Origin: Eudorina sp. 2006-703-Eu-15
Taxonomy: Eukaryota > Chlorophyta > Chlorophyceae > Chlamydomonadales > Volvocaceae
Reading direction: 5' to 3'
DNA length: 64,000 bases
Assembly (NCBI GenBank): GCA_003117195.1
Contig: BDSI01000040.1
Location: 882,783-946,782 of the forward strand
Part shown: positions 21,153 through 32,400 of the stretch, piece by piece
Layout of the letters: the number at the start of each line of letters is the position of its first letter
Numbering within the stretch: the first letter of the stretch is position 1
The notes under the pieces: generated by a model
Databases searched by the model: none
What the model was told of the DNA's origin: nothing
What the model saw: the letters and a program-made list of their open reading frames with translations, nothing else
Position numbers and translations under genes: made by a program

Positions 21153-22480
21153 CTACCGCCAGGGCATCCGCGCAAAACCGATCGGAGTGGATGGGTCTTC
21201 TTGCAAGAAGGTCAGGATACTCCGCGCCAGCGACGCATTTTTCTGCGGCAGCGACCAGGGCGGCGCAAAACACGAAGGTCAACAAAGGCCACCTTGGCGG
21301 CAACCGTGACGAAACCCTTCCCGAATTCGCTTGGGCTTGCCTACCTGGTGGTTGAACATGTCCTCCATGTGGACCCGAAACGCGTGCTCCGGAAACTGCT
21401 CCACGTACTCATTGTACAGCCGATGTGTCTGTTCTAGATTTCGCTCTGCCATGAGCCGCTGGCCGCCTTTGAGCGGCTCAAAGATCTCGGGGTTTGCAAA
21501 CGTCGAATGTTGGAGCCGGGTCAGCAGCAGCACCTGTGCAGCGTCGGTCAGACGCACAGCGAGGACGACCCGGCTGAGCGCATGTGGCCAGCGATGGGTG
21601 CGTGGGCGGCAGCTCCGTTGCAGGGTGCCGTACCTTGGTGCGAAGGCACATCTTGCGCAGGAAAGCCATGAACGCGGAGAACTGCTCCGCGCAGCGGTCA
21701 GAGGAGAAAATCCCCCCGCAGGTATATCTGCCGCAAACAAGACATGCCATTGCAGCAGGTATTCAAGCCATGACCTCCATTCAAACATTCCTACCTGATT
21801 TCCTTGAACCCCGTGACGACGCCTTCGGGGACAGGCGGAAGAGCACGGGTGTCAGGAACTCCAGACGCTCCACGGGGAACGCTGGTCTGGAACGGAATGA
21901 GTTCTCACCCTCGCCAAAATGACCGAACAACACATTGTAGTACACCCGTGTTGCGATGGCGACGCGGTCAACTTGGAATTCGTTGAAAAACGGAAGTTTC
22001 CGTCGACTCGCTTGCGCGTCGTACAGGGACTTGACTGTGTGGAAGGACGCCTGCCTGTGTTCACTCCAGTCGAAATACGCTTGCCCCGGCGACCGGGGTA
22101 TGGTGCTCATCCGCCTGAGTTGACGGAAGTGCCGCGCGGTGTATTGAGGTGCGAAGCCTGGCGTTTCTTGCTCAAAGTGTGGCCAAACTGTTGCCCCAAG
22201 GCACCTACTCGTACGCGTTGAAGAGGTTGTAATGTGCAGCCCAGTTTTCGCCGCGAATCAGGTAATTTGGAAGTTGGTTGAGGGCATCCATCAGGGCCGT
22301 TGATCCAGAGTGTTCAGTTGCAAGCACGAAGACGCATTTATCCGCTGAAAATCGGGTCCCCCCCCGCCTTCGACGTGCGCCTCCACGACGAGCATTTGCT
22401 TCTTTCACTAGGTCAAGAGCATCGCTAGGTATAAGCGACGATAATGTTATGAGAAGCGCGCATAAAGTTGTTCGAAACAT
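21153..22480 (-). CDS. Sulfotransferase-like protein with N-terminal signal peptide, copy A
   Basis: Six exons fixed by phase and by comparison with copy B: 22209-22480, 21909-22105, 21795-21822, 21634-21727, 21345-21533, 21153-21242; 289 residues. Residues 1-21 form a hydrophobic leader (LCALLITLSSLIPSDA), so the product probably enters the secretory pathway. An Arg-rich stretch follows, then CVFVLATEHSGSTALMDALN at 49-68. The SGST turn after a beta-strand is the position of the 5'-phosphosulfate (PAPS) loop of sulfotransferases. Later blocks are FFNEFQVDRVAIATR, CAEQFSAFMAFLRKM, YVEQFPEHAFRVHMEDM and SLARSILTFLQEDPST. That a sulfuryl group is transferred, and to what, is inference; a P-loop kinase-like fold is the alternative. 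The stop at 21153 is a TAG. Copy B is far more similar to it than either is to any family I can name. Confidence 0.78.
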
Positions 22481-23004
22481 GCTGATAGCAGCCTGGACTG
22501 TCCAGCGCCAGTTTGCGCCAACAGAATCAAGAGTATCATGATCAACAATTGCATTTGGCGAGGGAAAACTGACGCATGCCGTATACAACCACCACCATTT
22601 ATGACAACAATTTCAAGCATTCAGGATAAAAAGAGTAAAATGCTGTGCTACAAGTAGTACAGTTGTTACGTTGCATTTCGACGATGCTAACCTGCCGTCC
22701 CCATGGATTTCTTGCCAGCACGATATTTGTTATTTTTTACGGAGTATCAATATTTTGTTCGAATACTGTTCCTTACTCAAAATACAGTTAGGACGGAGCC
22801 GTGATCGAACTCAGAGGCTGAACCCTTACTACATGATAACGACCTTCCAACCGACAATATCGCGAAACGTGGCAAACACAGGTTACGTGCTGAAATCGCC
22901 GCAATAAGCGCAATTAATATGAGACCTGTAGTGATGCAGTCTGCACAGCAACCGGATAGCAAGGTTAAGGGAATTTGCCGTCCTTAACACCTAACAACGG
23001 CAGC
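22481..23004. promoter_or_regulatory. Divergent intergenic promoter region between sulfotransferase copy A and AAGAB
   Basis: The two start codons face away from each other 524 bp apart. The sequence is visibly more AT-rich than the surroundings, as expected for 5' flanks here. I see no decisive TATA box or operator. Confidence 0.4.
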
Positions 23005-24371
23005 ATGTCAATTACTTCGCCATCGGGTTCGGCGGACTGCCATCCTTGCATTCTCATTGCTGGTCCCGCGCATGTTGGGAAAACTAGCCTTTGTCAGGGC
23101 ATTACCAACTCGCGAGACGCTCCCCGCCAATCCTCTTCAATATGGACCATCAGAACAAAATATTACAGCGCTACGGTGGATGTTCGCGAGGCGACCGTTA
23201 GTCCTGAGCTGACAGCCGGGCAGCCAGAGGCCTTGGTGCTGGTCTTCAGCCTTGCGGCTCCGGACACGTTTAATTCTTTGCAAGCATTCTGTGATCAGCT
23301 GGATCTGGAGGCAGTGGAGGTGAAATTGCTGTGCGGCACCCATGCCGATATCCTGTTAGACGGCGACGAACAGGCAAACAGCCTGGAGACGCCCTCGCAA
23401 CCGGCATGGTTTCAGCAAGTTTCGGACTGGTCGATTCAGCACGGGTTCGAATTCATCATCTGCTGTCCGGCTGTGCCGACGGTTGACGCAGCCTTGGCGC
23501 TGGATGGCGACCAGCAGGGCCTCGCCCGCATCATTGAGGCCTTGCACGCGCATACATGGCCCAATCTGGACATGCTGCCCCAAAGTCAAATGCAGTCGAC
23601 GATCTCAGCGACTCACCTGGCACGCGACGCGCCATCTGAGGGCGCAAGCACGGACATCGGTCGGGGCCCCTCTGAGGAGCAGCGGGAGCAGGGGAGCCAG
23701 GGGGAACCTCAGGGCCTCAATGCTGTGGCGGTGTCGGTTGGGGAACACGTGCCGGGGGGAGGGCAAGGTCAGGACACTGAGGACGGCTCGGAGTCCGCGG
23801 ACGCTGAGCGGATGCTGGACGGCCTGGAGCGCCTGATGGACGACATTAAAGGTGATTCCGAGGTCGCGCTGGATGAGGCGTGTCTGTGCGAGGGAGGGAT
23901 GCCTTGCATGAGCATCGTTGAGACCGCGTTGGGAACAACGCGCACACACGCACAATACACGGCTCAGTTCGCGGGGCTCAGTTCTCTTGAACACACACAC
24001 AATACACATCTGTCGTTATTCGTCCTCAGCCTGACTACGTATCCTGGTGGCATACGGGCAGTTCCCGCGGCTTAGCCATGCCACGTTGCATGTTACGCAC
24101 TCCTGACCTGCCTGCCTAAGAATACATACATGTCTGTCGAGCTGGAGCGCCCCTTTCCCGTGGCGCAGTTGTCCATGAACACACGCAGCATACACAACAT
24201 TTTGACAGTACGGCACCCTGGACCCGCGTGTCCCGTGGGTAACCCGGGCCCTCAGGACACAAGGCGCGCCTATCAACGCTTCCGGACGATGAGCGGCGAG
24301 AACAGGCTGCGGCGCTGGCGCTGCGGATGCTGGAAGTGCTGGGTTTCGAGAGCGGCAGCGATGACGATTAG
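23005..24371 (+). CDS. AAGAB: Alpha- and gamma-adaptin-binding protein p34 (AAGAB) homologue
   Basis: Family role: cytosolic chaperone that binds AP-1 and AP-2 adaptin subunits during clathrin adaptor assembly. Two exons: 23005-23851 and 24256-24371, 320 residues. Landmarks shared with animal and plant p34 proteins are WTIRTKYYSATVDV, WSIQHGFEFI, RIIEALHAHTWPNLDM and the C-terminal helix LDGLERLMDDIKGHKARL (crossing the splice junction) followed by ALALRMLEVLGFESGSDDD. The start at 23005 is the first ATG in the frame. Residues 20-27 form an intact P-loop (GPAHVGKT), but the usual NKxD guanine motif is GTHAD here, so GTP binding is doubtful. A Gln/Glu/Gly-rich linker separates the GTPase-like domain from the C-terminal helix. 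The intron carries a dispersed repeat copy (24071-24120). Confidence in the family is high. Confidence 0.88.
24071..24120 (-). repeat. Second dispersed repeat family, copy c (inverted)
   Basis: The minus strand reads GGCAGGCAGGTCAGGAGTGC then GTAACATGC, like copies at 15642 and 19291. Located inside the AAGAB intron. Confidence 0.5.
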
Positions 24372-25379
24372 GGGTGTAGGGCGGTTCCTCTTGCGAGGGC
24401 GCGTTGGACAAGGTCAACGTCACGAAGCAGCGTGCTGGTGTGTTGACGCGAGGATCCTGAGCGGTCGCCGGAGGTCGCGTCGGAGGGCGCGTCGCTAGCC
24501 TCGAACAACTGACCAAGCGTCAGCACGCGCCGGCCTCGGCTTCTCGTGTTTTTGAAGAAACATGCGGGCGGGACATGGAGCTCATCGCAAGGCAGTTGGC
24601 CTCGCCGATCTGTGCTTGGTTCTGTCTGTGATGCCACATGTTTGTTTCTTAGACTGCGACCAGCATGAGCATACCCGTCTTGGGCTACCGGCCTCAAAGA
24701 GTGACCCCTCGAGCGCCTGGACGCTGCAAACAAAGTGTCATAAACGGCCATAAACGGTCTGGTGATTCCGCAGGCACGGTCGGCGCTGTCTTGAATGGAA
24801 TGCGCTTACACCGCATGCTGCCGCTGCCACCGTAGCCAAGCACCAGCCAGCCAGCCAGTCCGCCGGCGCCTTCGGGAAACGCCATCGCGCTTGGTGCAGA
24901 GGCGCCAGTACAGCCATGGCTCACGATGCAGCGAATCAAGTGGAGCCCCAACGACTCCTCCCACCCCATCAGGCGGCACCTGGCGGGCTGCGAACGCCCA
25001 GGAAGGCCTCCAGCACTCCTCACAACAACCAAGCAAGACTACTAATCTGACCATGCCCCAGCGAAGCAAGGTGTCGTCCTCCACACGTCACTGTCAGGGT
25101 ACCGTCGCCGCAGGATGACGCACACTTGAGGGCCCCCGAAGAATCCCAGCCGCCGCGACAGCAGCCGCATCAGCGACAGTGCAGCAAAGGCGCATGAAGA
25201 GGAGGCCCCGTACTCTACACCCAAGGTGTTTATATCTCCCCTGGTGACCGTCAAGTTAAGGACGGCCCTTCTTTCATCCCGCAACCAATGCCGTGCAGCA
25301 ACAGCGGTGATGACAGTCAGCACGTAACCTTGCAAACAGCAAACAACCAGCAGTCGTACAAAGCCCAGCCTGCCTGACA
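24372..25379. other. Convergent 3' region between AAGAB and the eIF4B-like gene; no gene seen
   Basis: It probably holds the AAGAB 3' UTR; no plus-strand TGTAA was spotted. A second minus-strand TGTAA lies at 24806-24810. Open frames here lack family similarity. Confidence 0.4.
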
Positions 25380-25384
25380 TTACA
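25380..25384 (-). terminator. TGTAA poly(A) signal for the eIF4B-like gene
   Basis: Minus-strand TGTAA about 680 nt past the stop at 26061. A minus-strand frame in 25390-25580 that looks protein-like would then lie in the 3' UTR. Confidence 0.45.
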
Positions 25385-26060
25385 TTCTCCTGCTTGCGCC
25401 CTAAATTTCTCCTCAACGTCTTGAAGAATTCCTCGTGTCCTCGGGCCCGCATCGCAGCGCGGATGCACACATCGACCTCCACGCCCCTGCCCTCAAGAGC
25501 TGCCTGGTGCCTGGTATCAAGAAAAATCTTCAGGTCAACGTACAAGCCCGACAAACTTACCAACCAAACAGGCCCCGGCACACCCCACCTTCCTCCCTGA
25601 GTGCAGCACCTTGGAAGGCGTCCGCGCCGCTGCCCTCTGGGCGCTGCTGAACCTCACACGACGCACCACACGCAGACAACGCTGCGGGCGAGCTGTGTTG
25701 TGCCGTTCACGCCTGGTGGCCCTAGCTCCTGCCCACCGGACCCACCCGCGATGTGGCCCCTGTTGACCAAGTCGTGTGGCGCGGGACTGCCGGTGGAACC
25801 GCCCGCTCACCGTCTGGCCAACGCACCCGCGTAGCGCGCCCTTCACTTCCTCACCACCTGTCGCCCAAGCAGCCCCCGAGCGAAGGGCCCCCGGCGGCAG
25901 CCCAGGCCGTACAAAGCCTCGCGTACCTCCCCAACGCCCTTCGCGACCCACATCACCCGTCCTTGGCAACGAGACATGCAATCTCCGACCTGATGAATCA
26001 ACTCCAGCACCTGGTGAGGTGTCCTCGCTCCGAGACATTCACAACGAAGGATATCTTGGT

Positions 26061-28650
26061 CTAGAACCTATCCTGCTTGCTCTGGTAGGGGCTCACGTAG
26101 TCAGTGCTGGTGAGCTCCTCGTAGGTCGAGTCGTAGCTCCGCCCACCGCGGTTGCCGTACCCGTACCCGCCGCGGCCGCCGCCGCCGCGGCCACCGCGGC
26201 CGCCCTCGTCCGCGGCCGCCCCGTACCCGCCGCGAGGTGCGTCGTCGTACGGGCTGCCGCCACTGCCGCCGCCGCGCCGCTCATAAGTGGTGCCGCCGCC
26301 GCGTCGATCGTAGCTGCCGCCGCCGCCGCCACCGCCGCGTGAGTAACCCCCGCGGTCGCCCCAGTCGCCGCCGCCGCCACCGCGACCGCCTGTTACAATA
26401 CCGCATACAGCATACCCGGCATGTCAACATTCTTACAACGATGCATCAAGGAATGGTCTAGGGGAGAGGTAGCATCCGCACCACTTAGGTCCGGCGGGTT
26501 GGCTCAGTCGGCAGTCAACGAAATTCGACCCTGTTCGGCCTCACCGCGGGAGCCACCGTCATCGCCACCGTTGCGGTCGAAGCTACTGCCGCCGCCGCGG
26601 CCGCCCTCGCGCTCGCCGCCGCCGCGGCCGCCCTCGCGGTCATAGTAGCGGTCGTACCGATCGGGGCCACCCTCCCGGGCTGGCCTGTCGTACCGGTCCC
26701 CGCTGCCGCTGTCGCCGCGATCGTAGCCGCCGCGGCCACCTGTGCACGTGAGGGAGCAGTCGTTCGTCCGCGAGTGGGATGATTGGGGCCGCCTCCAGAG
26801 GGCTACCGGCGCGCCCCCAAAACCAGACGGCAGCCGGCCAGGCACCCTCACAACATCTGAAGGAGAAAAATGGCTCACGGCCTTTGCCCCTCGCTGGGCC
26901 GGCAGTCGCCACATTGTGCCGTGTGATACGACAAAGCAAACCCTGGCCTTCGCCACAAACACTATCAAAGCCGCACAAATGCGCTCCGTATACTTCATGC
27001 TGTACTGGCCCTGAGCGACCCGGTCGCCCTGAACGACCCGGCAGACTCCCGAACCACGCCCGAGCCTTCCGCCTCCAGGTCCGGTAGACAACCCCTGGAC
27101 GACCCATCCAAACCCAAGACACCCTCTGGACTAGAAGGACTACCCGTCCAGAAAGCCACTACACGACCTACCTCTGGAGCTGTAGCCTCCGCGACTGTAA
27201 CCGCCGCCCCCGCCCTCCCGATCGTAGCCCCCACGCGGTCTGTCATATTCGCGCGGCTCTCCGCCGTAGCCTCCGCGGCCGGCACTGCCGCCCTCCCTGT
27301 CGTTGAACCCGCGACCGTACCGCTCATACGAGCTGGTTCTCTCGGGTCCGCCCCCGCCGTAGCCCCCACGGCCCGCTGGACGGCCGCCTTCGGCGTCAGC
27401 GTGACCGGGCTGCTGCTGCTGTCGGCGCTCGCTGGGGCGCTGGATCTCGCCGCGCTGGGCTGCCTCCAGAGCTAACGCCTCAAACTTGTCGAGGAGACCC
27501 TCGAGTTCTGACTGTGGGGATTAATTACGGGGACAAAGCGTCAGCAACACTGCACCGGTGGCGCCGTTGCCCCGCCCCCAAGCGCCCTGCCTCCCAATCG
27601 GGTTGGATACACTGCTTGAATCGTTCCGTGCGAGGTGCGATTTCCAGGCCAACCGAAGATCCAAGGCGTTCACATGTTGGGGGCTTGGAGCTGTTCGCGC
27701 GGCCGGATTCCTTGTGTGTGCATCCCCGTGTGCTGCACTATGAGCGGGATGCGATGGGTGCGGTGCTGCGTTCCATGCAAACGGCGGACAGACTCTTACT
27801 GCAGCACACCACGAACGTCACGGGCGCGCCCCCAAAAGCCCTCCTACCTCGCGGGCCGCGAGCTCCGCCTCCAACTCCGATCGATCCCCGCCGGAGGCGG
27901 CTTCCAGCTGCTCCCGGACCTCATCGATACGTGCCTGACAGGGGTGGGGCGGACGTTTGCTTTTGCGGGCCCGAAGAAAGTGCGCGTCGGACGGATCCCG
28001 GCAGCGTGCGAGACGCCTAGCCTTCGTTGCATGCCGGGTCGTTTCGCTGGGGTCTCAAGGACGGCAATACGCGTCTCATCCAGTTTCCGTCCGGTTGCTG
28101 CCGAGCACAGCAACCGGATCCCTCAGGCGACTCCTCAGGTGCATCCCGGAGCGCAAACCGCTCGACAGTTTCGGCGAGGCAGGGTGTGCGCCACAGTAAG
28201 CATTAACGTTGCGCTGGTGCACGGCGTCTGGGAGCAGACCGGATGTGGGAAGGGTCTTTGCGTCGCGTGCCAAGCCCACCCCTGCCCGGAAGCTGCGTGG
28301 ACCCACCTCGGCCTGCTTTCGCTGCTCCAGCTGCTCCGCATTCAGGCGAAGCTTTGGACGCTCCTTCTTGACAGCTTCCTTCAGAACCTCTTCTTCTGTT
28401 TTGCCCAGGCGTTCCGCAATAATTTGCTCCCTGGGCTTTGCAGCGCCTGCCGTCAAGACCACAAGCACGACTGTCAGAACCCACGCAGTAAAGGACACTT
28501 GAGGCCAAAGAGATGTTCACAAGCGCCACTGACCGAAAGGGTTACTTCCAGCACGCGCGCGCTGCGCATCGTAGGCCTGAGCAGCGTTTGGGTCTCGAGG
28601 TTTGAGTTGTAGCCTTGGCCTTTCGGAACGGGTGTCTTCTGACATAGGAT
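26061..28650 (-). CDS. eIF4B-like translation initiation factor with RGG-rich C-terminus (5' end not resolved)
   Basis: Plant-type eIF4B stimulates eIF4A helicase on mRNA (family knowledge). Exons placed: 28534-28650, 28307-28446, 27848-27934, 27172-27511, 26545-26739, 26061-26389, all consistent in phase. The diagnostic part is RPRLQLKPRDPN, then SNPFGAAKPREQIIAERLG spanning a splice junction, which resembles the conserved NPFG-xx-(K/R)PRE motif of plant eIF4B. A charged helical region follows (EEEVLKEAVKKERPKLRL, ELEAELAARE, LLDKFEALALEAAQRGE). The last about 280 residues are a basic RGG/RGGYDR domain, typical of RNA binding, ending in YVSPYQSKQDRF. No RRM is visible in these exons. At least one upstream exon must exist, because the exon at 28650 begins in phase 1 (its first two bases complete a codon); candidates lie in 28690-28870 but none is convincing. 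Other RGG proteins remain possible. Confidence 0.7.
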
Positions 28651-29416
28651 CTGTGAGAAGAAAGGGCGAAGAGGAGAACTGACCACAGTTCTACTGGAAA
28701 GCCCGCGCTCCAAACGGGATGGCCTTCACGGAGGCGCGCGCGGCAAGCAAGGTGTGTGAAACAGCTAACAACTCCTGTTCTTCACTGCGGCGGACATCGT
28801 ATACAATGCGAGTGTTTGCCTTTACTCGTCACCTTGACGAGCGGCGGCCTTGGCGGCAACCGTCACAGATCAGGCAAGTGCGAATCAAATATCTTCGAAA
28901 CACGATACCTGTGAATGAAAAACACTGACAATCTTAAAGCCCGCCGCGATCGGCAGCGTCTCGACCGGTTCCGTAATACACAAAGTGGCTTTGAGAATGA
29001 AAATTGGATAGACTGCAGCTTGCAGTCTCGTGCCTCCGAACGTGAGACCGCAAGGAACCAACCGCCGCATCGGAGAATAAAAAGAAAGCCCAAACGTCGT
29101 GGCCGTACGCAGTACCCTTCCCTTTTCAGTTTTCACTTTCTTGGGCCCCTGCATGCGTGTCCTATAGATACAAAACAGGTACATTGTTACAATGATCTGT
29201 TGTCAACCTAACGCTTGAGTTTTGGTCACCTAGCCTTGGGGCCCAGCGGCCTCATCCCCTTGCCGCTGTCCTTTGATGAGTTGAGTCGCATGGATATAAA
29301 CGCAATTACTGGTCTTGCGATAATGAAATGGCCTGCTGCGAGGACAAAAGGCAGACACCCATAGGCAACCTGGAAGGGAGGATTGATGCAGTGATCGGGA
29401 AGCGGAGCCTTATCAA
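28651..29416. promoter_or_regulatory. Divergent promoter region plus unresolved first exon(s) of the eIF4B-like gene
   Basis: The eIF4B-like gene (minus) and the JmjC gene (plus, start 29417) face away from each other. The 28880-29190 part is AT-rich for this window. The missing eIF4B-like start codon must lie here. No clear promoter motif is identifiable by eye. Confidence 0.35.
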
Positions 29417-32400
29417 ATGGCGGATGATGGAGGAACTCGCACGGGCGCGCCGGTCATAAGCTTGCGAGAAGCGCGATTGGCAAAAAATGCCAAACGTCTT
29501 GAGCGCGAGCAGCAGAAGGCGCAGCAACATAAGATGGTAAGATGACTTGGAAAACGTGTGGGGGTACGGTGGTGCTTTAACGGGACGTCATGTCGTTGCT
29601 CGGTCCGTCCCTAGGCCCAAGCGAACATGCTGCTGCACCACCAGCAGCACGGCAATTGGATTCGCCAGCTTCATGATTGCCCTGTCGTTACTCCGTCGGA
29701 GGCGGACTTCGCGGACCCGATTGCCTACATCCGCCGTATCCAACCGTTCGCCGCGAAATATGGTGGGTCTAACAGTGCGGGGCGCAGGCGTCCGGCTATC
29801 TTGAGCGCTCACATATGCAACCTGTTGCGTTGTGCGCAGGAATGTGCAAAATTGTTCCACCCTATGTTCCAGCAGTGCCACCAGGCCAGGTAAGGTTCTG
29901 CACTCGACAGGGCATGCTGTACGGCCCGATGATTGCGCGCAAGGAAAATGAGACCTCTACTAACGAGGGATGGTCCGGGACTGGAGTCCCCTGTGTAGCA
30001 GTCAGCCCCACCCGTACACGACAGTCGACCCGTGGTCAAAAATCACGTCACGTCACTGCTCTTGGTTGAGGTTTCGGGATTCGGGGATTCAGCTCCTGGC
30101 CTGCCACAGAATGCCCCAAGCAAACCCGCTCACCGTGTCCCCAGGTACTCAACGACAATGCGCCGGATCGGAGGCAGTTCACCTTCCAAGCGCGTGTCCA
30201 GGTGAGGTGCCAGGCATCGACGTCATGGCGCCCGGGCCGGGTGCGATGCACTTTTGGAGGTCGTATCAGGCACCGGCTCAGGCCACCGCATGGATCAGAA
30301 GTCGTGCCAGACACCCGGTGGTGTCGAGCAGGACTGCTGCCATGAAGGGCAGCTATCGATTGCAGCACGGCGCCGGACGGCGTGGGCCACTGAGGCACCA
30401 GACTCCAGCGCTCAGGCACCTGCCTCGGTTGGATCAGCCTCCAGCAGCAAGTTTCAGTTGGCAGGAGGTACCTGACCCCGGCCTCGGACCCATCCGTGTC
30501 ACCGGTGTCAGCCAACCCGCCAACTGTAAACCCAACACGGCCTTGTTTTCATTTGAACCCCACACGGCCGCGGTGCGAAGCCCGCTGCGCCACTCACCAC
30601 CCATCGTGCATGTTTCGAGAGCTAACAGCTAAGCCTGCGCTGTTGGGCCCTATCGTGCCCGGGTCTTCGCCGGTGGTGGACAGGAGCTGAAGACGGTCAA
30701 GTGGACCACCTGGAACAGCGGGGATTTCTACATCAAGGCCAGGTGAGGGCAGCTCCGTGAGCCGGCCGTCGGGGCAGGCTGAGGATGAGGCGTTGCGGAT
30801 GAGGATGAGGATGAGGATGAGGCAGCCAGTGGATGCGGGTGGTCGTGCCAATGCGCCGCTGTCGAGAGGAAACCTGCCAGGGAGGGCATCCGCGTCTCAG
30901 GGGTCACTTATCTGGTCCCTGGTTCCCTCCCGGACCGACAAGGTGGGGCTGCGGCGCCAGGGGCGTTGTCGAGCACACCGCACAAGTGTGTTCTGCGCGT
31001 GCGTCACAGCGCTGCCGTCTTCAAATTCCTTTCAAGGCACCTGGACATTGCGGCTGGCTGCCGGGCTGCCCGCGTGGCTTGAGCGGAGGAGTTGCCCTGC
31101 AACACGAGCGGAACACGCATGCAGCGGCGAAAGCAGCGCCAGGATCGTTCCGGCGCCGTCTTGTGTCGACAAGCTACCGCTGCGGCCTGTGCGCTCCTCC
31201 ACCTCGTCCCCCTCCTCCCCCCACAGGCGGTACAACCTGCAGGAGTACCAGGCGATGGCGTCGGCCTATGCCACGAAGAAGTACGGCAGCATCGGCCAAA
31301 TGCCGCCGTTGCATGCGGAGGTGGGGCCTGGGCCTCCGCGCTCTCTGCAGGGCGCGTGGGGCGGTAGGGCACGCCAGGGCTCTCCAGGGCTCGTCGGCCA
31401 GTTGGAGGTGGCTGCGCAGGGACCGGGATGGGCGCCCGTAGCGGGCGCAGAGAGGGTGATGGTAGGGGGTGAGCCAGCCCAGTTGGACCTCGCAGGTCAT
31501 CCCCCGTCTGCTAGCCGGGTTGGGTGTGTCTGGGCCGTTTTCGTTTTAATCCCATCTGGTAGTACAATGGCGGCCGGTCAGGAAAGGGGGACGGATTGCG
31601 GGAGCCCTTGGCGGGGATCGGGCCGCGGCACGGAGTGGGGAGCGCCATGCACCACCACCACCACACCGCCAATTGTCATTGTGCCCGCACAGCCCTCGGT
31701 CTTATCTCACCGCGAAGTAACCGAGGGTGCACCGGGTCCGACAGCAGCTGCGTAGCGCGGTCGCATCCATTGCCGGCCCACCGGCGGCGCGCTCCAGCCT
31801 CAGGCTGCTGGCGTTTCTTTCTGGCAGCCTTCAGCAGGCTTTTGCACTCCCAGCTCAGTGCAGTGCGTCCTGGGGCGTGCCCCACCCATCGGGCCATACC
31901 CCGCAGGTGGAGTACTGGCGGCAGCGTGAGGCGGAAGCCGGTGGCGGCGGCAGCGGTGCCGGTGGGCCCGGCGACGGCGGGGGTGGCGGTGGCGGTGGAA
32001 CCGGCGGCAGCGGCAGCGGCGGGAGTGTCGAGTACGCCAACGACGTGGTGGGCACTGGCTTCGCCCGGCCGGAGACGGGAGACCCGCTGGGAGCCACCAA
32101 CTGGAACCTCAACGTGAGTCGGCCACGCAGGCGGGCAAGCCGCGTGTGTGTTGGGGAAAGGAGCACCTGACTGGGCCATGTTGCTGAAGCATGAATGCTG
32201 CTACGCACAACTGCGGCACGCTCGGACAGGTCTGGCGTTTCACCGCCACGTGGCATGTAACGCCACGTGACTTGGGATCCACACACCCGTATGGATGCCA
32301 GGCACCGGGCAGCGGCAATCCGGCGGCCTTTGCGCCAGATGCGCTCACGAGGTGATGTCTGCCCATCGCCCACCGCCCGTGGCAACGCCCGCAGGTGTTG

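Noticed and set aside
22790..22865. tRNA-like sequence with a B-box-like GAGTTCGATC on the minus strand
   Set aside because: The T-arm pairs over only three bases and no matching acceptor stem exists at the expected distance.
25390..25581. Minus-strand frame resembling a protein (VDLKIFLDTRHQAAL, FFKTLRRNLGRKQ)
   Set aside because: It lies downstream of the eIF4B-like stop and next to its TGTAA signal, has no start or splice context, and no known family came to mind. Treated as chance or UTR.
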